This document shows, one piece after another, positions 27,232 through 38,202 of a stretch of 64,000 nucleotides of DNA. Location of the stretch: the NCBI RefSeq assembly GCF_017873095.1, contig NZ_JAGGJU010000003.1:248001-312000 (forward strand), written 5' to 3'. Position numbers and translations under genes: made by a program. Source of the DNA: Heterorhizobium halophytocola. Lineage in GTDB: Bacteria; Pseudomonadota; Alphaproteobacteria; Rhizobiales; Rhizobiaceae. Each line of letters begins with the position of its first letter. Within the stretch, counting starts at the first letter, position 1. Below the pieces are notes generated by a model that had not been told where the DNA came from, did no database searches, and saw only the letters and a list, made by a program, of their open reading frames with translations.

Positions 27232-28158
27232 ATGGCTGAAATCACTGCTGCACTGGTGAAGGAACTGCGCGAAAAGAGCGGCGCAGGCATGATGGACTGC
27301 AAGAAGGCGCTCACCGAGAACAACGGTGACATGGAAGCCGCCATCGACTGGCTGCGCGCCAAGGGCATCGCCAAGGCCGACAAGAAGTCGGGCCGCACGG
27401 CCGCCGAAGGTCTGATCGGTGTGGCCAGCGCCGGCACGGCGGCTGTCGTCGTCGAAGTCAACTCGGAAACCGACTTCGTGGCCCGCAACGATGCCTTCCA
27501 GGACATGGTCCGCGGCTTTGCCCAGGTCGCCCTGGAAACCGACGGTTCGGTCGAGGCTGTTGCGGCTGCAACCTATCCGGCAACCGGCAAGTCGGTCGCC
27601 GACTCGATCAAGGACGCGATCGGCACGATCGGCGAGAACATGAGCCTTCGCCGCGCAGCCCGCCTCGAGGTCGAAGAGGGCGTCGTCGCCACCTACGTCC
27701 ACAATGCGGTTGCCGACGGTCTCGGCAAGCTCGGCGTTCTCGTGGCGCTGAAGTCGACCGGCGACAAGGAAAAGCTGACGCAGATCGGTCGCCAGATCGC
27801 CATGCATGTTGCCGCCACCAACCCGCTCGCCATCCGCGCGGAAGAAGTCGATGCCGCCGTCGCCGAGCGCGAGCGCAACGTCTTCATCGAGCAGTCGCGG
27901 GAGTCCGGCAAGCCGGAAGCGATCATCGAGAAGATGGTCGAAGGCCGCATGCGCAAGTTCTTCGAGGAAGTCGCGCTTCTGTCGCAGGCCTTCGTCATCA
28001 ACCCCGACCTGACGGTCGGTGCTGCGCTGAAGGAAGCCGAAAAGGAGGTCGGCGCGCCGATCGAACTGACCGGCATGGCCCGTCTGCTGCTCGGCGAAGG
28101 CGTCGAGAAGGAAGAAAGCGACTTCGCAGCCGAAGTGGCGGCTGCTGCCAAGGGTTGA
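27232..28158 (+). CDS. tsf: Elongation factor Ts
   Basis: This 308-residue EF-Ts is the guanine-nucleotide exchange factor of EF-Tu. The N-terminal UBA-like region has [19 protein letters not shown], and the core has [13 protein letters not shown]. The rest of the chain is typical of the long alphaproteobacterial form. The ATG follows AGAGGCAAACA. It is second in the conserved rpsB-tsf-pyrH-frr order. Confidence 0.98.
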   Translation: MAEITAALVKELREKSGAGMMDCKKALTENNGDMEAAIDWLRAKGIAKADKKSGRTAAEGLIGVASAGTAAVVVEVNSETDFVARNDAFQDMVRGFAQVALETDGSVEAVAAATYPATGKSVADSIKDAIGTIGENMSLRRAARLEVEEGVVATYVHNAVADGLGKLGVLVALKSTGDKEKLTQIGRQIAMHVAATNPLAIRAEEVDAAVAERERNVFIEQSRESGKPEAIIEKMVEGRMRKFFEEVALLSQAFVINPDLTVGAALKEAEKEVGAPIELTGMARLLLGEGVEKEESDFAAEVAAAAKG

Positions 28159-28195
28159 TTCCTGTCGAAGGGATCGCCCTCGTTAGGGAAAACTC

Positions 28196-28223
28196 AGGGC
28201 ATCGCGTGACAACGCGATGCCCT
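28196..28223 (+). terminator. Strong hairpin between tsf and pyrH
   Basis: A perfect 12-bp stem, AGGGCATCGCGT (28196-28207) / ACGCGATGCCCT (28212-28223), has a GACA tetraloop. The following TTCGTGTATC is a poor U tract, so partial termination or RNA processing is likelier than full termination. Confidence 0.6.
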
Positions 28224-28261
28224 TCGTGTATCCGGCTGTGAGTTCATTTTGAGGAGCCGAC

Positions 28262-28984
28262 ATGACGTCAAAACCGCTCTATAAACGGGTTCTTCTGAAG
28301 GCCTCCGGCGAGGCACTGATGGGCAGTCAGGGCTTCGGCATCGACGTGGCCGTGGCCGACCGGATTGCTTCTGACATTGCCAATGCACGCCAGATGGGCG
28401 TCGAGGTCGGCGTTGTCGTCGGCGGCGGCAACATTTTCCGTGGCGTGGCCGTGGCCTCCAAGGGCGGCGACCGGGTAACAGGCGACCACATGGGCATGCT
28501 CGGCACGGTGATCAATGCGCTGGCGCTGGCGACCTCGCTGCGCAAGCTCGATGTCGAGACCGTCGTCCTCTCGGCGATCGCCATGCCCGAGATCTGCGAA
28601 AGCTTCACCCAGCGTCGTGCCCAGCACCATCTGGCGCAGGGGCGCGTCGTGATCTTCGCCGGCGGCACCGGCAATCCCTATTTCACCACCGACTCCGCCG
28701 CCGCCCTGCGCGCGGCCGAAATGAATGCCGAGGCGATCTTCAAGGGCACCCAGGTGGACGGCATCTATTCCGCCGATCCGAAAAAGGTGCCGGACGCCAC
28801 CCGCTTCGATCAGCTGACCCATAGCGAAGTCCTGGAAAAGGGCCTGGCGGTGATGGATGTGGCGGCCGTGGCCCTGGCCCGCGAAAACGCGATTCCGATC
28901 ATCGTCTTCTCGATCCACGAGACGGGCGGCTTTTGCGATATCCTGGCAGGCGGTGGCCGCAAGACCATCGTCTCCGACACTTGA
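28262..28984 (+). CDS. pyrH: UMP kinase
   Basis: A 240-residue bacterial UMP kinase of the amino-acid-kinase fold. It phosphorylates UMP to UDP with ATP and is feedback-regulated by UTP and GTP. Landmarks are RVLLKASGEALMG (N-terminal phosphate loop), GGGNIFRG and FAGGTGNPYFTTDSAAALRA. GAGGAG precedes the ATG. It is linked to frr, 69 bases downstream. Confidence 0.98.
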   Translation: MTSKPLYKRVLLKASGEALMGSQGFGIDVAVADRIASDIANARQMGVEVGVVVGGGNIFRGVAVASKGGDRVTGDHMGMLGTVINALALATSLRKLDVETVVLSAIAMPEICESFTQRRAQHHLAQGRVVIFAGGTGNPYFTTDSAAALRAAEMNAEAIFKGTQVDGIYSADPKKVPDATRFDQLTHSEVLEKGLAVMDVAAVALARENAIPIIVFSIHETGGFCDILAGGGRKTIVSDT

Positions 28985-29053
28985 CTTGAACGAGGCATCC
29001 CGCGCGCAATGATGATGCGAGGCGATGCCGGGGAAGAACGGGAGTTACCGACA

Positions 29054-29614
29054 ATGACTGAAGGCATTGACCTGAATGACATCAAGCGCCGCATGGACGG
29101 TGCGATCAACGCGTTCCAGAGCGACATCGCGTCGCTGCGCACCGGGCGCGCCTCGGCCAACATTCTCGATCCGGTGACGGTCGAGGCCTATGGATCGCGC
29201 GTGCCTTTGAACCAGGTGGCCAATATTACGGTCCCTGAGCCGCGCATGCTCGGCGTCTCGATCTGGGACAAGTCGATGGTCGGCGCCGTCGACCGCGCCA
29301 TCCGCGAGAGCAATCTCGGCCTCAATCCGATCATGGATGGGCAGAACCTGCGCATCCCGTTGCCGGAACTCAACGAAGAGCGCCGCAAGTCGCTGGTCAA
29401 GGTCGCCCATGACTATGCCGAAAAGAGCAAGGTCGCGATTCGTCACGTGCGCCGGGACGGCATGGACGGTCTGAAGAAGTCCGAAAAGGACGGCGTGATC
29501 GGCCAGGACGAGAGTCGCGCGCTTTCCGAAAAGGTGCAAAAGATGACCGACGACACGATTTCCGACGTTGATCGCTTGCTCGTCGAAAAGGAAAAGGAAA
29601 TCATGCAGGTCTAA
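29054..29614 (+). CDS. frr: Ribosome-recycling factor
   Basis: A 186-residue RRF, which with EF-G splits post-termination ribosomes. The three-helix bundle and small domain are evident: [35 protein letters not shown], and [14 protein letters not shown] near the end. I start at MTEGIDLND (29054), which gives the standard length; an earlier ATG at 29009 lacks similarity. uppS follows closely. Confidence 0.97.
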   Translation: MTEGIDLNDIKRRMDGAINAFQSDIASLRTGRASANILDPVTVEAYGSRVPLNQVANITVPEPRMLGVSIWDKSMVGAVDRAIRESNLGLNPIMDGQNLRIPLPELNEERRKSLVKVAHDYAEKSKVAIRHVRRDGMDGLKKSEKDGVIGQDESRALSEKVQKMTDDTISDVDRLLVEKEKEIMQV

Positions 29615-29656
29615 TTGCCTGCGACTGTGCTGAAATCTCGTCTTAGCGGAAAGCCT

Positions 29657-30403
29657 ATGTCGACACACGACCATCGTCAGCCGCCGGAGCATGTGGCCAT
29701 CATCATGGACGGCAACGGCCGTTGGGCGAGTGCGCGCGGCCTGCCGCGCACGGTCGGGCATCGTCAGGGCGTCGAAGCCGTGCGGGAATGCGTGCGCTGC
29801 GCCGGCGAGGTCGGTATCCGCTATCTGACGCTGTTTGCCTTCTCCTCGGAGAACTGGCGCCGCCCGGAAGCGGAGATCTCCGATCTGTTCGGCCTGCTGC
29901 GCGCCTTTATCCGCCGCGACCTGGCCGAACTGCATCGGGCCAATGTCCGCGTTCGGGTCATCGGCGACCGCCACAACCTCAAGAGCGACATCCTGCCGCT
30001 TCTGGTCGAGGCGGAAGAGACGACCCGCGCCAATACCGGGCTGACGCTTGTGATCGCCTTCAACTACGGCTCGCGCGACGAGATCGCGCGCGCCGCAGCG
30101 GCGCTGGCGGCCGACGTGGCCGCCGGCCGGCTGTCGGCCGACGCGGTGACGGCCGATGCGATTGCCGGGCGGCTCGACACGGTCGGCATGCCGGATCCCG
30201 ATCTCATCATCCGCACCAGCGGTGAGGAACGCCTCTCCAACTTCCTGCTCTGGCAGGCGGCTTATTCCGAATTGATGTTCGTGCCGGAGTTCTGGCCGGA
30301 TTTCAGCCGGGAAACCTTTCTCGGCGCTCTGGAGCGCTACTATGCGCGCGAACGCCGCTTCGGCGGGTTGACGGCGGAGCCGGCCATTGCGGTCAGGTCC
30401 TGA
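29657..30403 (+). CDS. uppS: Isoprenyl transferase (undecaprenyl diphosphate synthase)
   Basis: A 248-residue cis-prenyltransferase that condenses isopentenyl diphosphate onto farnesyl diphosphate to form the C55 carrier for peptidoglycan and lipopolysaccharide. The catalytic MDGNGRWA is at about 17-24 (D18). [11 protein letters not shown] is at about 60-70, and the C-terminal [17 protein letters not shown] binds substrate. The first in-frame start is a TTG at 29615; I prefer the ATG at 29657 as matching family length. cdsA follows after six bases. Confidence 0.95.
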   Translation: MSTHDHRQPPEHVAIIMDGNGRWASARGLPRTVGHRQGVEAVRECVRCAGEVGIRYLTLFAFSSENWRRPEAEISDLFGLLRAFIRRDLAELHRANVRVRVIGDRHNLKSDILPLLVEAEETTRANTGLTLVIAFNYGSRDEIARAAAALAADVAAGRLSADAVTADAIAGRLDTVGMPDPDLIIRTSGEERLSNFLLWQAAYSELMFVPEFWPDFSRETFLGALERYYARERRFGGLTAEPAIAVRS

Positions 30404-30409
30404 GGTTTG

Positions 30410-31243
30410 ATGTCAGAAGAACTCAGACTGCGCATCCTTTCTTCCATCGTCCTGATTCCCCTGGTGCTCGGCGCGACCTGGCTCGGCGACATTGCCTTCC
30501 GGGCGATCTCCGCCCTGATCGGCCTGCTGATCTATTATGAATGGTCGACGATCACCGGCCTGGCCGACAAGTCGCTGCGCGGCAATGCCTGGGGCTGGCT
30601 GTCGATCGTCGTCGTCTGCCTGAATTTGCTGTTCGGTTCGCCGGACATGACGCTGCCGCTGCTGTCGGGCTTTGTCGTGACCGTGCTGATCCTCGCCATT
30701 CTCGGGCGGGTCTGCGGCTGGCTGCCGGGCGGTATTGCCTATGCCGGCCTGTCGGCCGTGTCCCTTGCCGCGATCCGGGGCGATGATGCCGTCGGCTTCA
30801 GCGCCATGATCTTCGTCTTCGTTATCGTCTGGGCCACCGACATTCTGGCCTATTTCGTCGGCCGGGCGATCGGCGGCCCCAAGCTCGCGCCGCGCATCTC
30901 GCCCGGCAAGACCTGGTCGGGCGCAATCGGCGGCACGATTGCCGGCGTGATCGGCGGTCTGCTGGTGGCCCTGACGATCTTCCAGACGGTCAGCGTCTGG
31001 AACGTCGCGGTCGCCCTGCTGCTGTCGGTCTCCAGCCAGATTGGCGACCTGTTCGAATCCTTCATCAAGCGCCGGTTCGGGGTGAAAGATTCCAGTCGCC
31101 TCATTCCGGGCCATGGCGGCGTCATGGATCGGGTGGACGGACTTGTTTTCGCCTGTTTTGCAGCCTTCTTCTTGGCGATTATCTATGCGGCGATCGATGC
31201 ACGCTCGGTTGACACGCTTGGCAGCTTCCTGTTCGGTCTCTGA
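30410..31243 (+). CDS. cdsA: Phosphatidate cytidylyltransferase
   Basis: A 277-residue integral membrane enzyme that makes CDP-diacylglycerol from phosphatidate and CTP. Multiple hydrophobic helices occupy residues 10-200. The C-terminal signature FIKRRFGVKDSSRLIPGHGG followed by MDRVDGL binds metal and CTP. The ATG at 30410 lies six bases after the uppS stop and after GAGG. In many relatives dxr sits between cdsA and rseP; here it is absent. Confidence 0.95.
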   Translation: MSEELRLRILSSIVLIPLVLGATWLGDIAFRAISALIGLLIYYEWSTITGLADKSLRGNAWGWLSIVVVCLNLLFGSPDMTLPLLSGFVVTVLILAILGRVCGWLPGGIAYAGLSAVSLAAIRGDDAVGFSAMIFVFVIVWATDILAYFVGRAIGGPKLAPRISPGKTWSGAIGGTIAGVIGGLLVALTIFQTVSVWNVAVALLLSVSSQIGDLFESFIKRRFGVKDSSRLIPGHGGVMDRVDGLVFACFAAFFLAIIYAAIDARSVDTLGSFLFGL

Positions 31244-31276
31244 GAGCCGATACGCGAGCGAAAGGTTGAAGCTAAA

Positions 31277-32410
31277 ATGCAGTTCATCATGTCGATCGGC
31301 CATCTGCTTGTCGGATACATCGTTCCGTTCGTGCTGGTCCTGACGCTGCTCGTCTTCGTTCACGAAATGGGCCACTATCTCGTCGGCCGCTGGTCGGGCA
31401 TCCGCATTCTGGCCTTTTCGGTCGGCTTCGGGCCGGAGCTGATCGGCCGGACGGATGCCAAGGGCACGCGCTGGAAGATCTGTGCCATTCCGCTTGGCGG
31501 CTATGTCCGCTTCTTCGGCGATGCCGATGCGGCGAGCAAGCCGGAACAGGATGAGCTCGAGGCGATGAGCGATGAGGACCGCGCCCAGACGCTGGCAGGT
31601 GCCGCGCTGTGGAAGAGGGCGGCCACCGTTGCGGCCGGCCCGATCGCCAATTTCCTGCTGGCGATCCTGATCTTCGCGGTGCTGCTTGGCGTGTACGGCA
31701 AGCCGATTGCCGATCCCGTCGTCGCCGAAGTCAAGCCGGAGAGTGCCGCAGCCGTTGCCGGCGTGCGTGCGGGCGACCGGCTGCTGTCGCTGGACGGCGA
31801 GAAGGTCGCCACCTTCGACGACGTCCGCCGCTATGTGAGCATGCGCCCCGAGGTCCCGATCGCCGTGTCGCTGGAACGCGGCGGCGAGGTCGTCGATCTT
31901 CAGATGACGCCGCGGCGCACCGAGATCACCGACCAGTTCGGCAACAAGATGGAAGTCGGCCTGATCGGAATCGTCACGAATCAGGAAAGCGGCAATTTCC
32001 GGATCGAGAATCTCGGGCCCGGTCAGGCCCTCGCGGAGGGTGTTCGGGAGACCTGGCACGTGGTTGCCGGGACGTTCGATTACCTGTCCAACCTGTTCAG
32101 GGGCCGGATGAATGCCGATCAGCTGGGCGGACCGGTGCGTGTTGCACAGGCATCCGGTCAAATGGCATCCCTGGGCGTTGCAGCCGTGCTACAGCTTGCG
32201 GCAGTACTTTCGGTATCGATCGGTCTTTTGAACCTGATGCCGGTCCCGGTCCTCGACGGTGGTCATCTGGTGCTTTATGCATTGGAGGCGGTCCGTGGGA
32301 AACCGGTGGGACCGGGGGTCCAGGAAATTGCATTTCGCATCGGTCTCGCGATGATTTTGTCGCTGATGGTGTTTGCGACATGGAACGACATAAGCAGGTT
32401 AATCGGCTGA
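31277..32410 (+). CDS. rseP: RIP metalloprotease RseP (site-2 protease)
   Basis: A 377-residue intramembrane zinc metalloprotease. The zinc motif HEMGH is at 29-33 in the first helix, and the third ligand is in LMPVPVLDGGH near residue 322. One periplasmic PDZ domain lies at about 125-205 (GVRAGDRLLSLDGEKV). It cleaves membrane-bound anti-sigma factors and leftover signal peptides. It lies directly upstream of bamA, in the usual envelope cluster. Confidence 0.95.
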   Translation: MQFIMSIGHLLVGYIVPFVLVLTLLVFVHEMGHYLVGRWSGIRILAFSVGFGPELIGRTDAKGTRWKICAIPLGGYVRFFGDADAASKPEQDELEAMSDEDRAQTLAGAALWKRAATVAAGPIANFLLAILIFAVLLGVYGKPIADPVVAEVKPESAAAVAGVRAGDRLLSLDGEKVATFDDVRRYVSMRPEVPIAVSLERGGEVVDLQMTPRRTEITDQFGNKMEVGLIGIVTNQESGNFRIENLGPGQALAEGVRETWHVVAGTFDYLSNLFRGRMNADQLGGPVRVAQASGQMASLGVAAVLQLAAVLSVSIGLLNLMPVPVLDGGHLVLYALEAVRGKPVGPGVQEIAFRIGLAMILSLMVFATWNDISRLIG

Positions 32411-32602
32411 CCCGGCTTGCGGGTCGCAGGAAGGATTTGTTTACGATGTTTCAAACTGATAGTGGCGTATGTGACACGCTTGGAAATGAAGTAAACAGAA
32501 TTTAACGCTCCTGCTTGCTTGTAGGGAAAAACCGGTTAAAAAACACACGAGCCGGAGTCGGGGCATAGGGCTGCGGGAAACGGAAAAGGTTAAAGTAATA
32601 CG

Positions 32603-34927
32603 ATGAAAGCTGGTTCAAGATTTTTGAACGCGGTCTCGGCGGTAGCGCTGTCTGCAGGTGTCCTTTCGACAGGCGCAAGCGTAGTCCTGATGGCTTCCAC
32701 CGTGTCGGCCCAGGCGGCCGTTATCAGACACGTTGAGGTCCGCGGCGCCGAACGCACCGGTCCCGATGCTGTCCGGTCCAACATCACCATCCGCCCCGGT
32801 GAGAGTTTTTCCAATACCGACATCGACGATTCGGTGAAGAAGCTGTACGCCACGGGCTTCTTCTCCAATGTCCGCATCTCGGTTTCCGGTAGCACACTGG
32901 TCGTCACGGTCTCGGAAAACGAGCTGGTCAACCAGGTCGTGTTCAACGGCAACCGCAAGATCAAGGACGAAAAGCTGGCAGCCGTCGTTCAGACGCAGCC
33001 GCTCGGCCCCTACAGCGACAGCCTGATCAAGTCCGACATCGAGCGCATTCGCGAAGCCTACAGCGCCATCGGCCGCAGCGACGTGGAAATCACGACGCAG
33101 ACCGTTCAGGTCGCTCCCGGCCGCGTCAACCTCGCTTTCGTCATCAACGAGGGCGACCGCACCAAGATCCAGTCGATCAATTTCGTCGGCAACCATGCCT
33201 ACAGCGATGGCCGCCTTGCAGCCGTTCTGACGACGAAGGAATCGAGCATCCTGTCCTTCATCACCCGCAAGGACGTCTACAATTCCGACAAGCTGCGTTC
33301 CGACGAAGAGGCGCTGAGCAAGTTCTACTACGACCACGGCTATGCCGACTTCCGCGTCGTGTCGACCGATGCGCAGCTGGACGAGACCTCGAACCAGTAC
33401 ACCATCACCATCACGGTCGATGAAGGTGAAAAATACCGCTTCGGCAACATTGCCGTCGAGTCAACGGTTCCGGGCGTGGATGGTTCCAGCCTGCAGGGTC
33501 TGGTCAAGGCCGGGCAGGGTGATACCTACAGCGCCACCAAGGTTCAGAAGTCGATGGAAGCCATTGCCGACCGCGTGTCGTCTGCCGGCTATCCGTTTGC
33601 CCGCGTCGTTCCGCGCGGCGACCGCGACTTCTCCAACAACACGATCGGTGTGACCTATCTGGTCGACCAGGGCGAGCGTGCCTATGTCGAGCGCATCGAA
33701 GTGCGCGGCAACACCCGTACCCGCGACTATGTCATTCGCCGCGAATTCGACATCGCCGAAGGGGACGCGTTCAACCAGACCGCCATCACCAAGGCGAAGC
33801 GTCGTCTCGAGGCCCTCGGTTACTTCACCAAGGTCAATATCTCGACCCGTCCGGGCAGCGCGTCCGACCGCGTCGTCATCGTCGTCGATGTCGAGGACCA
33901 GCCGACCGGTTCGTTCGGTATCGGCGCCGGTTACTCGGTGGGTGACGGTCCGGTGATCGAAGCCTCTGTCGAAGAGAAGAACTTCCTTGGCCGCGGCCAG
34001 TTCATCCGTGTCGCCGTGGGTGGCGGTCTCGATGACAACCGCTCCTATAACCTGAACTTCACCGAGCCCTATTTCCTCGGGTATCGTCTGGCCGCCGGCT
34101 TCGATCTGTTCAAGAACACGACCAGCAGCTACGACAACTATGATTACGCCGAGCAGGGTGTGACCTTGCGCGTGACCGCGCCGATCACCGACGATCTGGC
34201 GACCACGTTCAAATACACCTACAAGGAAATCGACTACGACAGCGACGGCAGCGACTACCTTGATTTGTCGGCGCCGTATCAGGATCTGGTCGATGCAAGC
34301 CCGCTCAGCCAGTCGATCATCTCCAACACGATCACCTACAACACGGTGGATGACCGCCTGAACCCGCATGACGGCATCTACGGCACCGTCACCAACGAGT
34401 TTGCAGGTCTTGGTGGGGATTCCGAATACTACAAGATCTACGGCAAGTTCCGCTATTTCCACACGCTTTCCGACGAGATGGACCTGGTCGGTTCGGTCGC
34501 CGTCGGCGGTGGTTATGTGGCGCCGACCGGCGATCACCTGAACGTCTTCGACCAGTTCCAGATCGGCGGCAAGGAAATCCGCGGCTTCGAAAGCCAGGGT
34601 ATCGGTCCGCGCCTGGACGGCGATGCGCTCGGCGGCACGACCTACTTCACCGCTTCGGCTGAAGCCAACATGCCGATGCCGTTCGTTCCGCAGGACTTCA
34701 ACATGCGGCTTGCCGCCTTTGCGGATGCCGGCACGCTCTACGGCAACAAGGTCGACAACAGCGCCGGCGCCCTTGGCACCGACATGGAAATGCGTGCCTC
34801 CGTCGGTGCAGGCGTCATCTGGCTTTCGCCGTTCGGGCCTCTGCGCTTCGACTATGCCGTGCCTGTCATGAAGGAAGACTACGACAAGACGCAGAACTTC
34901 CGCTTCTCGATGGCCGGCCAGTTCTAA
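32603..34927 (+). CDS. bamA: Outer membrane protein assembly factor BamA
   Basis: A 774-residue outer-membrane protein that inserts beta-barrel proteins. A signal peptide ends near residue 36 (SAQA). Five POTRA repeats of about 75 residues follow, with repeated ISxxGNxxxxD-like segments ([27 protein letters not shown]). The C-terminal barrel starts near residue 430. The barrel region contains [17 protein letters not shown], and the chain ends in an aromatic F, as required for barrel recognition. A 192-base gap after rseP may carry its own promoter. Confidence 0.97.
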   Translation: MKAGSRFLNAVSAVALSAGVLSTGASVVLMASTVSAQAAVIRHVEVRGAERTGPDAVRSNITIRPGESFSNTDIDDSVKKLYATGFFSNVRISVSGSTLVVTVSENELVNQVVFNGNRKIKDEKLAAVVQTQPLGPYSDSLIKSDIERIREAYSAIGRSDVEITTQTVQVAPGRVNLAFVINEGDRTKIQSINFVGNHAYSDGRLAAVLTTKESSILSFITRKDVYNSDKLRSDEEALSKFYYDHGYADFRVVSTDAQLDETSNQYTITITVDEGEKYRFGNIAVESTVPGVDGSSLQGLVKAGQGDTYSATKVQKSMEAIADRVSSAGYPFARVVPRGDRDFSNNTIGVTYLVDQGERAYVERIEVRGNTRTRDYVIRREFDIAEGDAFNQTAITKAKRRLEALGYFTKVNISTRPGSASDRVVIVVDVEDQPTGSFGIGAGYSVGDGPVIEASVEEKNFLGRGQFIRVAVGGGLDDNRSYNLNFTEPYFLGYRLAAGFDLFKNTTSSYDNYDYAEQGVTLRVTAPITDDLATTFKYTYKEIDYDSDGSDYLDLSAPYQDLVDASPLSQSIISNTITYNTVDDRLNPHDGIYGTVTNEFAGLGGDSEYYKIYGKFRYFHTLSDEMDLVGSVAVGGGYVAPTGDHLNVFDQFQIGGKEIRGFESQGIGPRLDGDALGGTTYFTASAEANMPMPFVPQDFNMRLAAFADAGTLYGNKVDNSAGALGTDMEMRASVGAGVIWLSPFGPLRFDYAVPVMKEDYDKTQNFRFSMAGQF

Positions 34928-34931
34928 TCTC

Positions 34932-34952
34932 TCGGCGGCCATTGGCCGCCGA
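34932..34952. other. Hairpin after bamA
   Basis: The 10-bp stem TCGGCGGCCA (34932-34941) / TGGCCGCCGA (34943-34952) lies just after the bamA stop and before lpxD, with no U tract. It is a likely mRNA-stabilising or partial-termination element. Confidence 0.5.
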
Positions 34953-34980
34953 CCGACGATGTTCAAAGGCAATACGCTCG

Positions 34981-36039
34981 ATGGAGCATGATCACTTTTT
35001 TCCGCCCCAGGACGGCATCAGTCTTGGGGCGTTGGCGTCCCGCATAGGCGCTGAGCTTGTCGATCCGACGAAGTCAGACATTGCAATCACCTCTCTTGCG
35101 CCGGTCTACCGCGCCAGGGAAGGGGATATCTGCTACATGCTGACCCGCCGCAATCGCGGTGAGCTCGAGACATGCCATGCCTCGGCGATCATCTGCCCGC
35201 CGGAGCTGCGCTCCCTGATCCCGGACCACATTCCGATGCTGGTCAGTGCGCAGGCCCATGCGGCCTTTGCCATTGCCGGTTCGATCCTGTTTCCCGATGC
35301 CATGCGTCCGCGCACGTCGGCGGTGGTGCCCGAGGGTATTCACCCGACGGCTTTCGTCGATCCGACGGCAAGGCTCGAAGCCGGGGTTATCGTCGATCCC
35401 AATGCGGTGATCGGCGCGGATGTCGAAATCGGCACCGGCAGCCGCATAGGCGCCGGCAGCGTCATCGGACGCGGTGTCCGAATCGGCCGCAATACGACGA
35501 TTGCCACCGGCTGCTCGATCCAGTCGGCCCTGATCGGCGACGCGGTCATCATCTTCGACGGTGCACGTATCGGGCAGGACGGCTTCGGCTATGCGCCCGG
35601 CCCGCGCGGCATGCTGAAGATCGTTCAGGTCGGCCGGGTAATCATCCAGGACAGGGTCGAGATCGGCGCCAATTCGACGATCGACCGCGGCACCATGGAC
35701 GACACGGTGATCGGCGAAGGAACGAAAATCGACAATCTGGTGCAGATCGCCCACAACGTCCGCATCGGCCGCCATTGCGGCATCGTCGCCCAGGTCGGCA
35801 TTGCCGGCAGCACGGTGATCGGCGACGGTGTGATGATCGGCGGCGCATCGGGCATCAACGGACACATCACCATTGCCGATGGCGCGCAGGTCGCCGCCAT
35901 GAGCGGTGTGATGGCAAGTCTGGGACCGGGCGAAAAGGTCGCGGGCGTACCGGCGCGACCGATCAAGGATTTTCTGCGCGATGTCGCCCATCTGATCGGA
36001 CAGGCGGACAAGGCGAAGGCCAAGGGGAAAAAGGAATGA
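34981..36039 (+). CDS. lpxD: UDP-3-O-acylglucosamine N-acyltransferase
   Basis: A 352-residue enzyme of lipid A synthesis that adds the second, N-linked acyl chain to UDP-3-O-acyl-glucosamine. The N-terminal uridine-binding domain covers residues 1-105. A long left-handed beta-helix of hexapeptide repeats follows, with the catalytic His in [12 protein letters not shown] start at the ATG at 34981 (MEHDHFF); a TTG at 34942 lies within the hairpin. It overlaps fabZ by ATGA. Confidence 0.96.
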   Translation: MEHDHFFPPQDGISLGALASRIGAELVDPTKSDIAITSLAPVYRAREGDICYMLTRRNRGELETCHASAIICPPELRSLIPDHIPMLVSAQAHAAFAIAGSILFPDAMRPRTSAVVPEGIHPTAFVDPTARLEAGVIVDPNAVIGADVEIGTGSRIGAGSVIGRGVRIGRNTTIATGCSIQSALIGDAVIIFDGARIGQDGFGYAPGPRGMLKIVQVGRVIIQDRVEIGANSTIDRGTMDDTVIGEGTKIDNLVQIAHNVRIGRHCGIVAQVGIAGSTVIGDGVMIGGASGINGHITIADGAQVAAMSGVMASLGPGEKVAGVPARPIKDFLRDVAHLIGQADKAKAKGKKE

Positions 36040-36500
36040 GCGAACAGGAAAAGGCAAGCCTGGGAACGGCGGACATCATGGAGATCATGCGGCTTCTGCC
36101 GCATCGCTATCCTTTCCTGCTGGTGGACAGGATCGTGGAGATCGACGGAGACGATTCCGCCATCGGGATCAAGAATGTCACGGCCAACGAGCCGCATTTT
36201 ACCGGTCATTTTCCCGACAAGCCGATCATGCCGGGCGTCCTGCTGATCGAAGGCATGGCCCAGACGGCGGGCGCCATCTGCGCCCGCAAGCAGGGGGCTG
36301 CCGGCGACCTCGTCTATTTCATGACGATCGACAATGCCCGCTTCCGCAAGCCGGTACTGCCGGGTGACCGGGTGGAATACCATGTCGTCAAGCACAAGCA
36401 GCGCGGCAATATCTGGAAATTCCACTGTGACGCCAAGGTCGATGGCGTGCTGGTCGCCGAGGCCGATATCGGTGCGATGATCGCTCCAAGGGACAAGTGA
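36036..36500 (+). CDS. fabZ: 3-hydroxyacyl-ACP dehydratase FabZ
   Basis: A 154-residue hot-dog-fold dehydratase of fatty-acid elongation. The catalytic His is in [13 protein letters not shown], and the catalytic Glu is in [12 protein letters not shown]. It drains 3-hydroxyacyl-ACP away from the lipid A acyltransferases encoded around it, so the cluster balances phospholipid and lipid A supply. The start overlaps the lpxD stop by ATGA. Confidence 0.97.
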   Translation: MSEQEKASLGTADIMEIMRLLPHRYPFLLVDRIVEIDGDDSAIGIKNVTANEPHFTGHFPDKPIMPGVLLIEGMAQTAGAICARKQGAAGDLVYFMTIDNARFRKPVLPGDRVEYHVVKHKQRGNIWKFHCDAKVDGVLVAEADIGAMIAPRDK

Positions 36501-36504
36501 CATT

Positions 36505-37320
36505 ATGAGTTCGATTGCCCCCAGCGCCCGCATCCACGCGCATGCCGTCATCGAAGACGGTGCCGTTATCGGTGAAAACGTCACGATCGGCCCGTTCTGC
36601 CATGTCGGCCCGAAGGTGGTATTGGGCGAAGGCGTCGAACTGATCTCCAATGCGGTGGTGTCCGGCCGGACCGATATCGGTCGCGGCTGCCGGATTTTCC
36701 CGGGCGCCGTGATCGGCGGCATCCCGCAGGCGATCGATTATCACGGCGAGGAAACCACGCTGTCGGTCGGCGACAACTGCACGATCCGCGAGGGCGTGAC
36801 GATGAATTGCGGCACCGTCCATGGCGGCGGCAAGACGGTGGTCGGCAACGACAATCTGTTTCTCGCCAATTCGCATGTCGCGCATGATTGCCAGCTCGGC
36901 AGCAACATCATCCTGTCGAACAATGTCATGCTCGCAGGTCACGTGACGATCGAGGACCGCGCCATTCTCGGCGGCGGCTCGGCCGTACACCAGTTCACCC
37001 GGGTCGGCCGGCAGGCCTTTGTCGGCGGCCTGGCGGCGGTCAATTACGACGTCATCCCCTATGGCATGCTGAACGGCAATCCCGGCGTGCTCGGCGGCCT
37101 CAATGTCGTCGGCATGACGCGGGCAGGGCTTGACCGGGCCACCATCCATCGGGTGCGCAAGGCGTTCAAGGCGATCTTTGCCGAAGACGGTACCGCACGC
37201 AGCAATGCGGCCGCCATCCGTGATGATTTTGCCGACTGCAAGGAAGTCATGGAGATCCTCGACTTCATCGCCGTCGACAGCGACCGGCCCCTGTCTTCGC
37301 CTTATCGCGGCAAGGCCTGA
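36505..37320 (+). CDS. lpxA: UDP-GlcNAc O-acyltransferase
   Basis: A 271-residue hexapeptide-repeat acyltransferase, the first committed step of lipid A synthesis. The catalytic His is in [12 protein letters not shown], and the C-terminal helical domain contains [20 protein letters not shown]. The length is close to the family norm. The gene begins four bases after fabZ and three bases precede lpxI. Confidence 0.97.
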   Translation: MSSIAPSARIHAHAVIEDGAVIGENVTIGPFCHVGPKVVLGEGVELISNAVVSGRTDIGRGCRIFPGAVIGGIPQAIDYHGEETTLSVGDNCTIREGVTMNCGTVHGGGKTVVGNDNLFLANSHVAHDCQLGSNIILSNNVMLAGHVTIEDRAILGGGSAVHQFTRVGRQAFVGGLAAVNYDVIPYGMLNGNPGVLGGLNVVGMTRAGLDRATIHRVRKAFKAIFAEDGTARSNAAAIRDDFADCKEVMEILDFIAVDSDRPLSSPYRGKA

Positions 37321-37323
37321 GCC

Positions 37324-38202
37324 ATGCCCGAAGCGGCCGCGGCATCCTCGGGCCGGTTGGCGATCATCGCCGGCGAGGGGCGGCTGCCGCATTACGTTGC
37401 GCAGGCGGCGCGCGACAGCGGCGAAAATCCGCTGATTCTCACCTTGAAGAACGAGGCGGGCGGCGACTGGTCCGGTTTCGACGCCGCGACCATCGGCGTC
37501 GGCGACATGGCGGGTCTTGCCCGGCTGATCAAGCGCCACGGCATTGGCCGGGTGGTGATGTCGGGCGGGGTCAAGCGGCGTCCGGATTTCAAGGACATTC
37601 ACGTCAATCTGAAGACGATCGCCAAGCTGCCCTCGACCATCCGCACGCTGCTGTCGGGGGGCGACGACGCCGTCCTGAAAATGGTGATCTCGCTGATCGA
37701 GGCGCAGGGATGCCAGGTGGTGGGCGCGCAGGACATTGCGCCCAATCTCCTGGCGAATCTCGGGCCGGTCGGCCGTCATGCGCCGGATGATGCCGCGCGC
37801 CGCGATATCGCCCGCGCCGGCGAGGCGGCCGAATTGCTCGGCAGGCTCGATGTCGGTCAGGGTGCCGTCTCGGTCGGTGGCCGTGTCGTGGCGCTCGAAG
37901 GCGTCGAGGGCACCGATGCCATGCTGGAGCGGGTGGCCGCCCTGCGCCAGGCCGGGCGCATCTCGGCCAAGCGTCGCGGCGTGATCGTCAAGCTCTGCAA
38001 GCCGCAACAGGACATTCGCGCCGACCTGCCATCAATTGGCCGCTCGACCGTGGAAAATGCCGCGCGGGCGGGCCTTGCCGGCATTGCGGTCGAAGCGGGC
38101 AGGGCGCTGGTCATCGAACGGGAGGCCGTCTGCGCGCTTGCAGATGATCTCGGCCTCTTCGTCTGCGGCATCGACCGCAGCCTGGCGGAGGACGGCTTAT
38201 GA
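37324..38202 (+). CDS. lpxI: UDP-2,3-diacylglucosamine pyrophosphatase LpxI
   Basis: A 292-residue DUF1009 protein, the LpxI type of hydrolase that converts UDP-2,3-diacyl-GlcN to lipid X and UMP, replacing LpxH in alphaproteobacteria. Landmarks are LAIIAGEGRLP at the N terminus, and ALEGVEGTDAMLERV and KLCKPQQDIRADLPSIG in the catalytic C-terminal domain. It overlaps lpxB by ATGA, the standard lpxA-lpxI-lpxB order. Confidence 0.95.
   Translation: MPEAAAASSGRLAIIAGEGRLPHYVAQAARDSGENPLILTLKNEAGGDWSGFDAATIGVGDMAGLARLIKRHGIGRVVMSGGVKRRPDFKDIHVNLKTIAKLPSTIRTLLSGGDDAVLKMVISLIEAQGCQVVGAQDIAPNLLANLGPVGRHAPDDAARRDIARAGEAAELLGRLDVGQGAVSVGGRVVALEGVEGTDAMLERVAALRQAGRISAKRRGVIVKLCKPQQDIRADLPSIGRSTVENAARAGLAGIAVEAGRALVIEREAVCALADDLGLFVCGIDRSLAEDGL

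Noticed and set aside
30413..32161. 582-residue minus-strand open frame over cdsA and rseP
   Set aside because: Antisense shadow of two well-identified genes, with biased composition and no domain.
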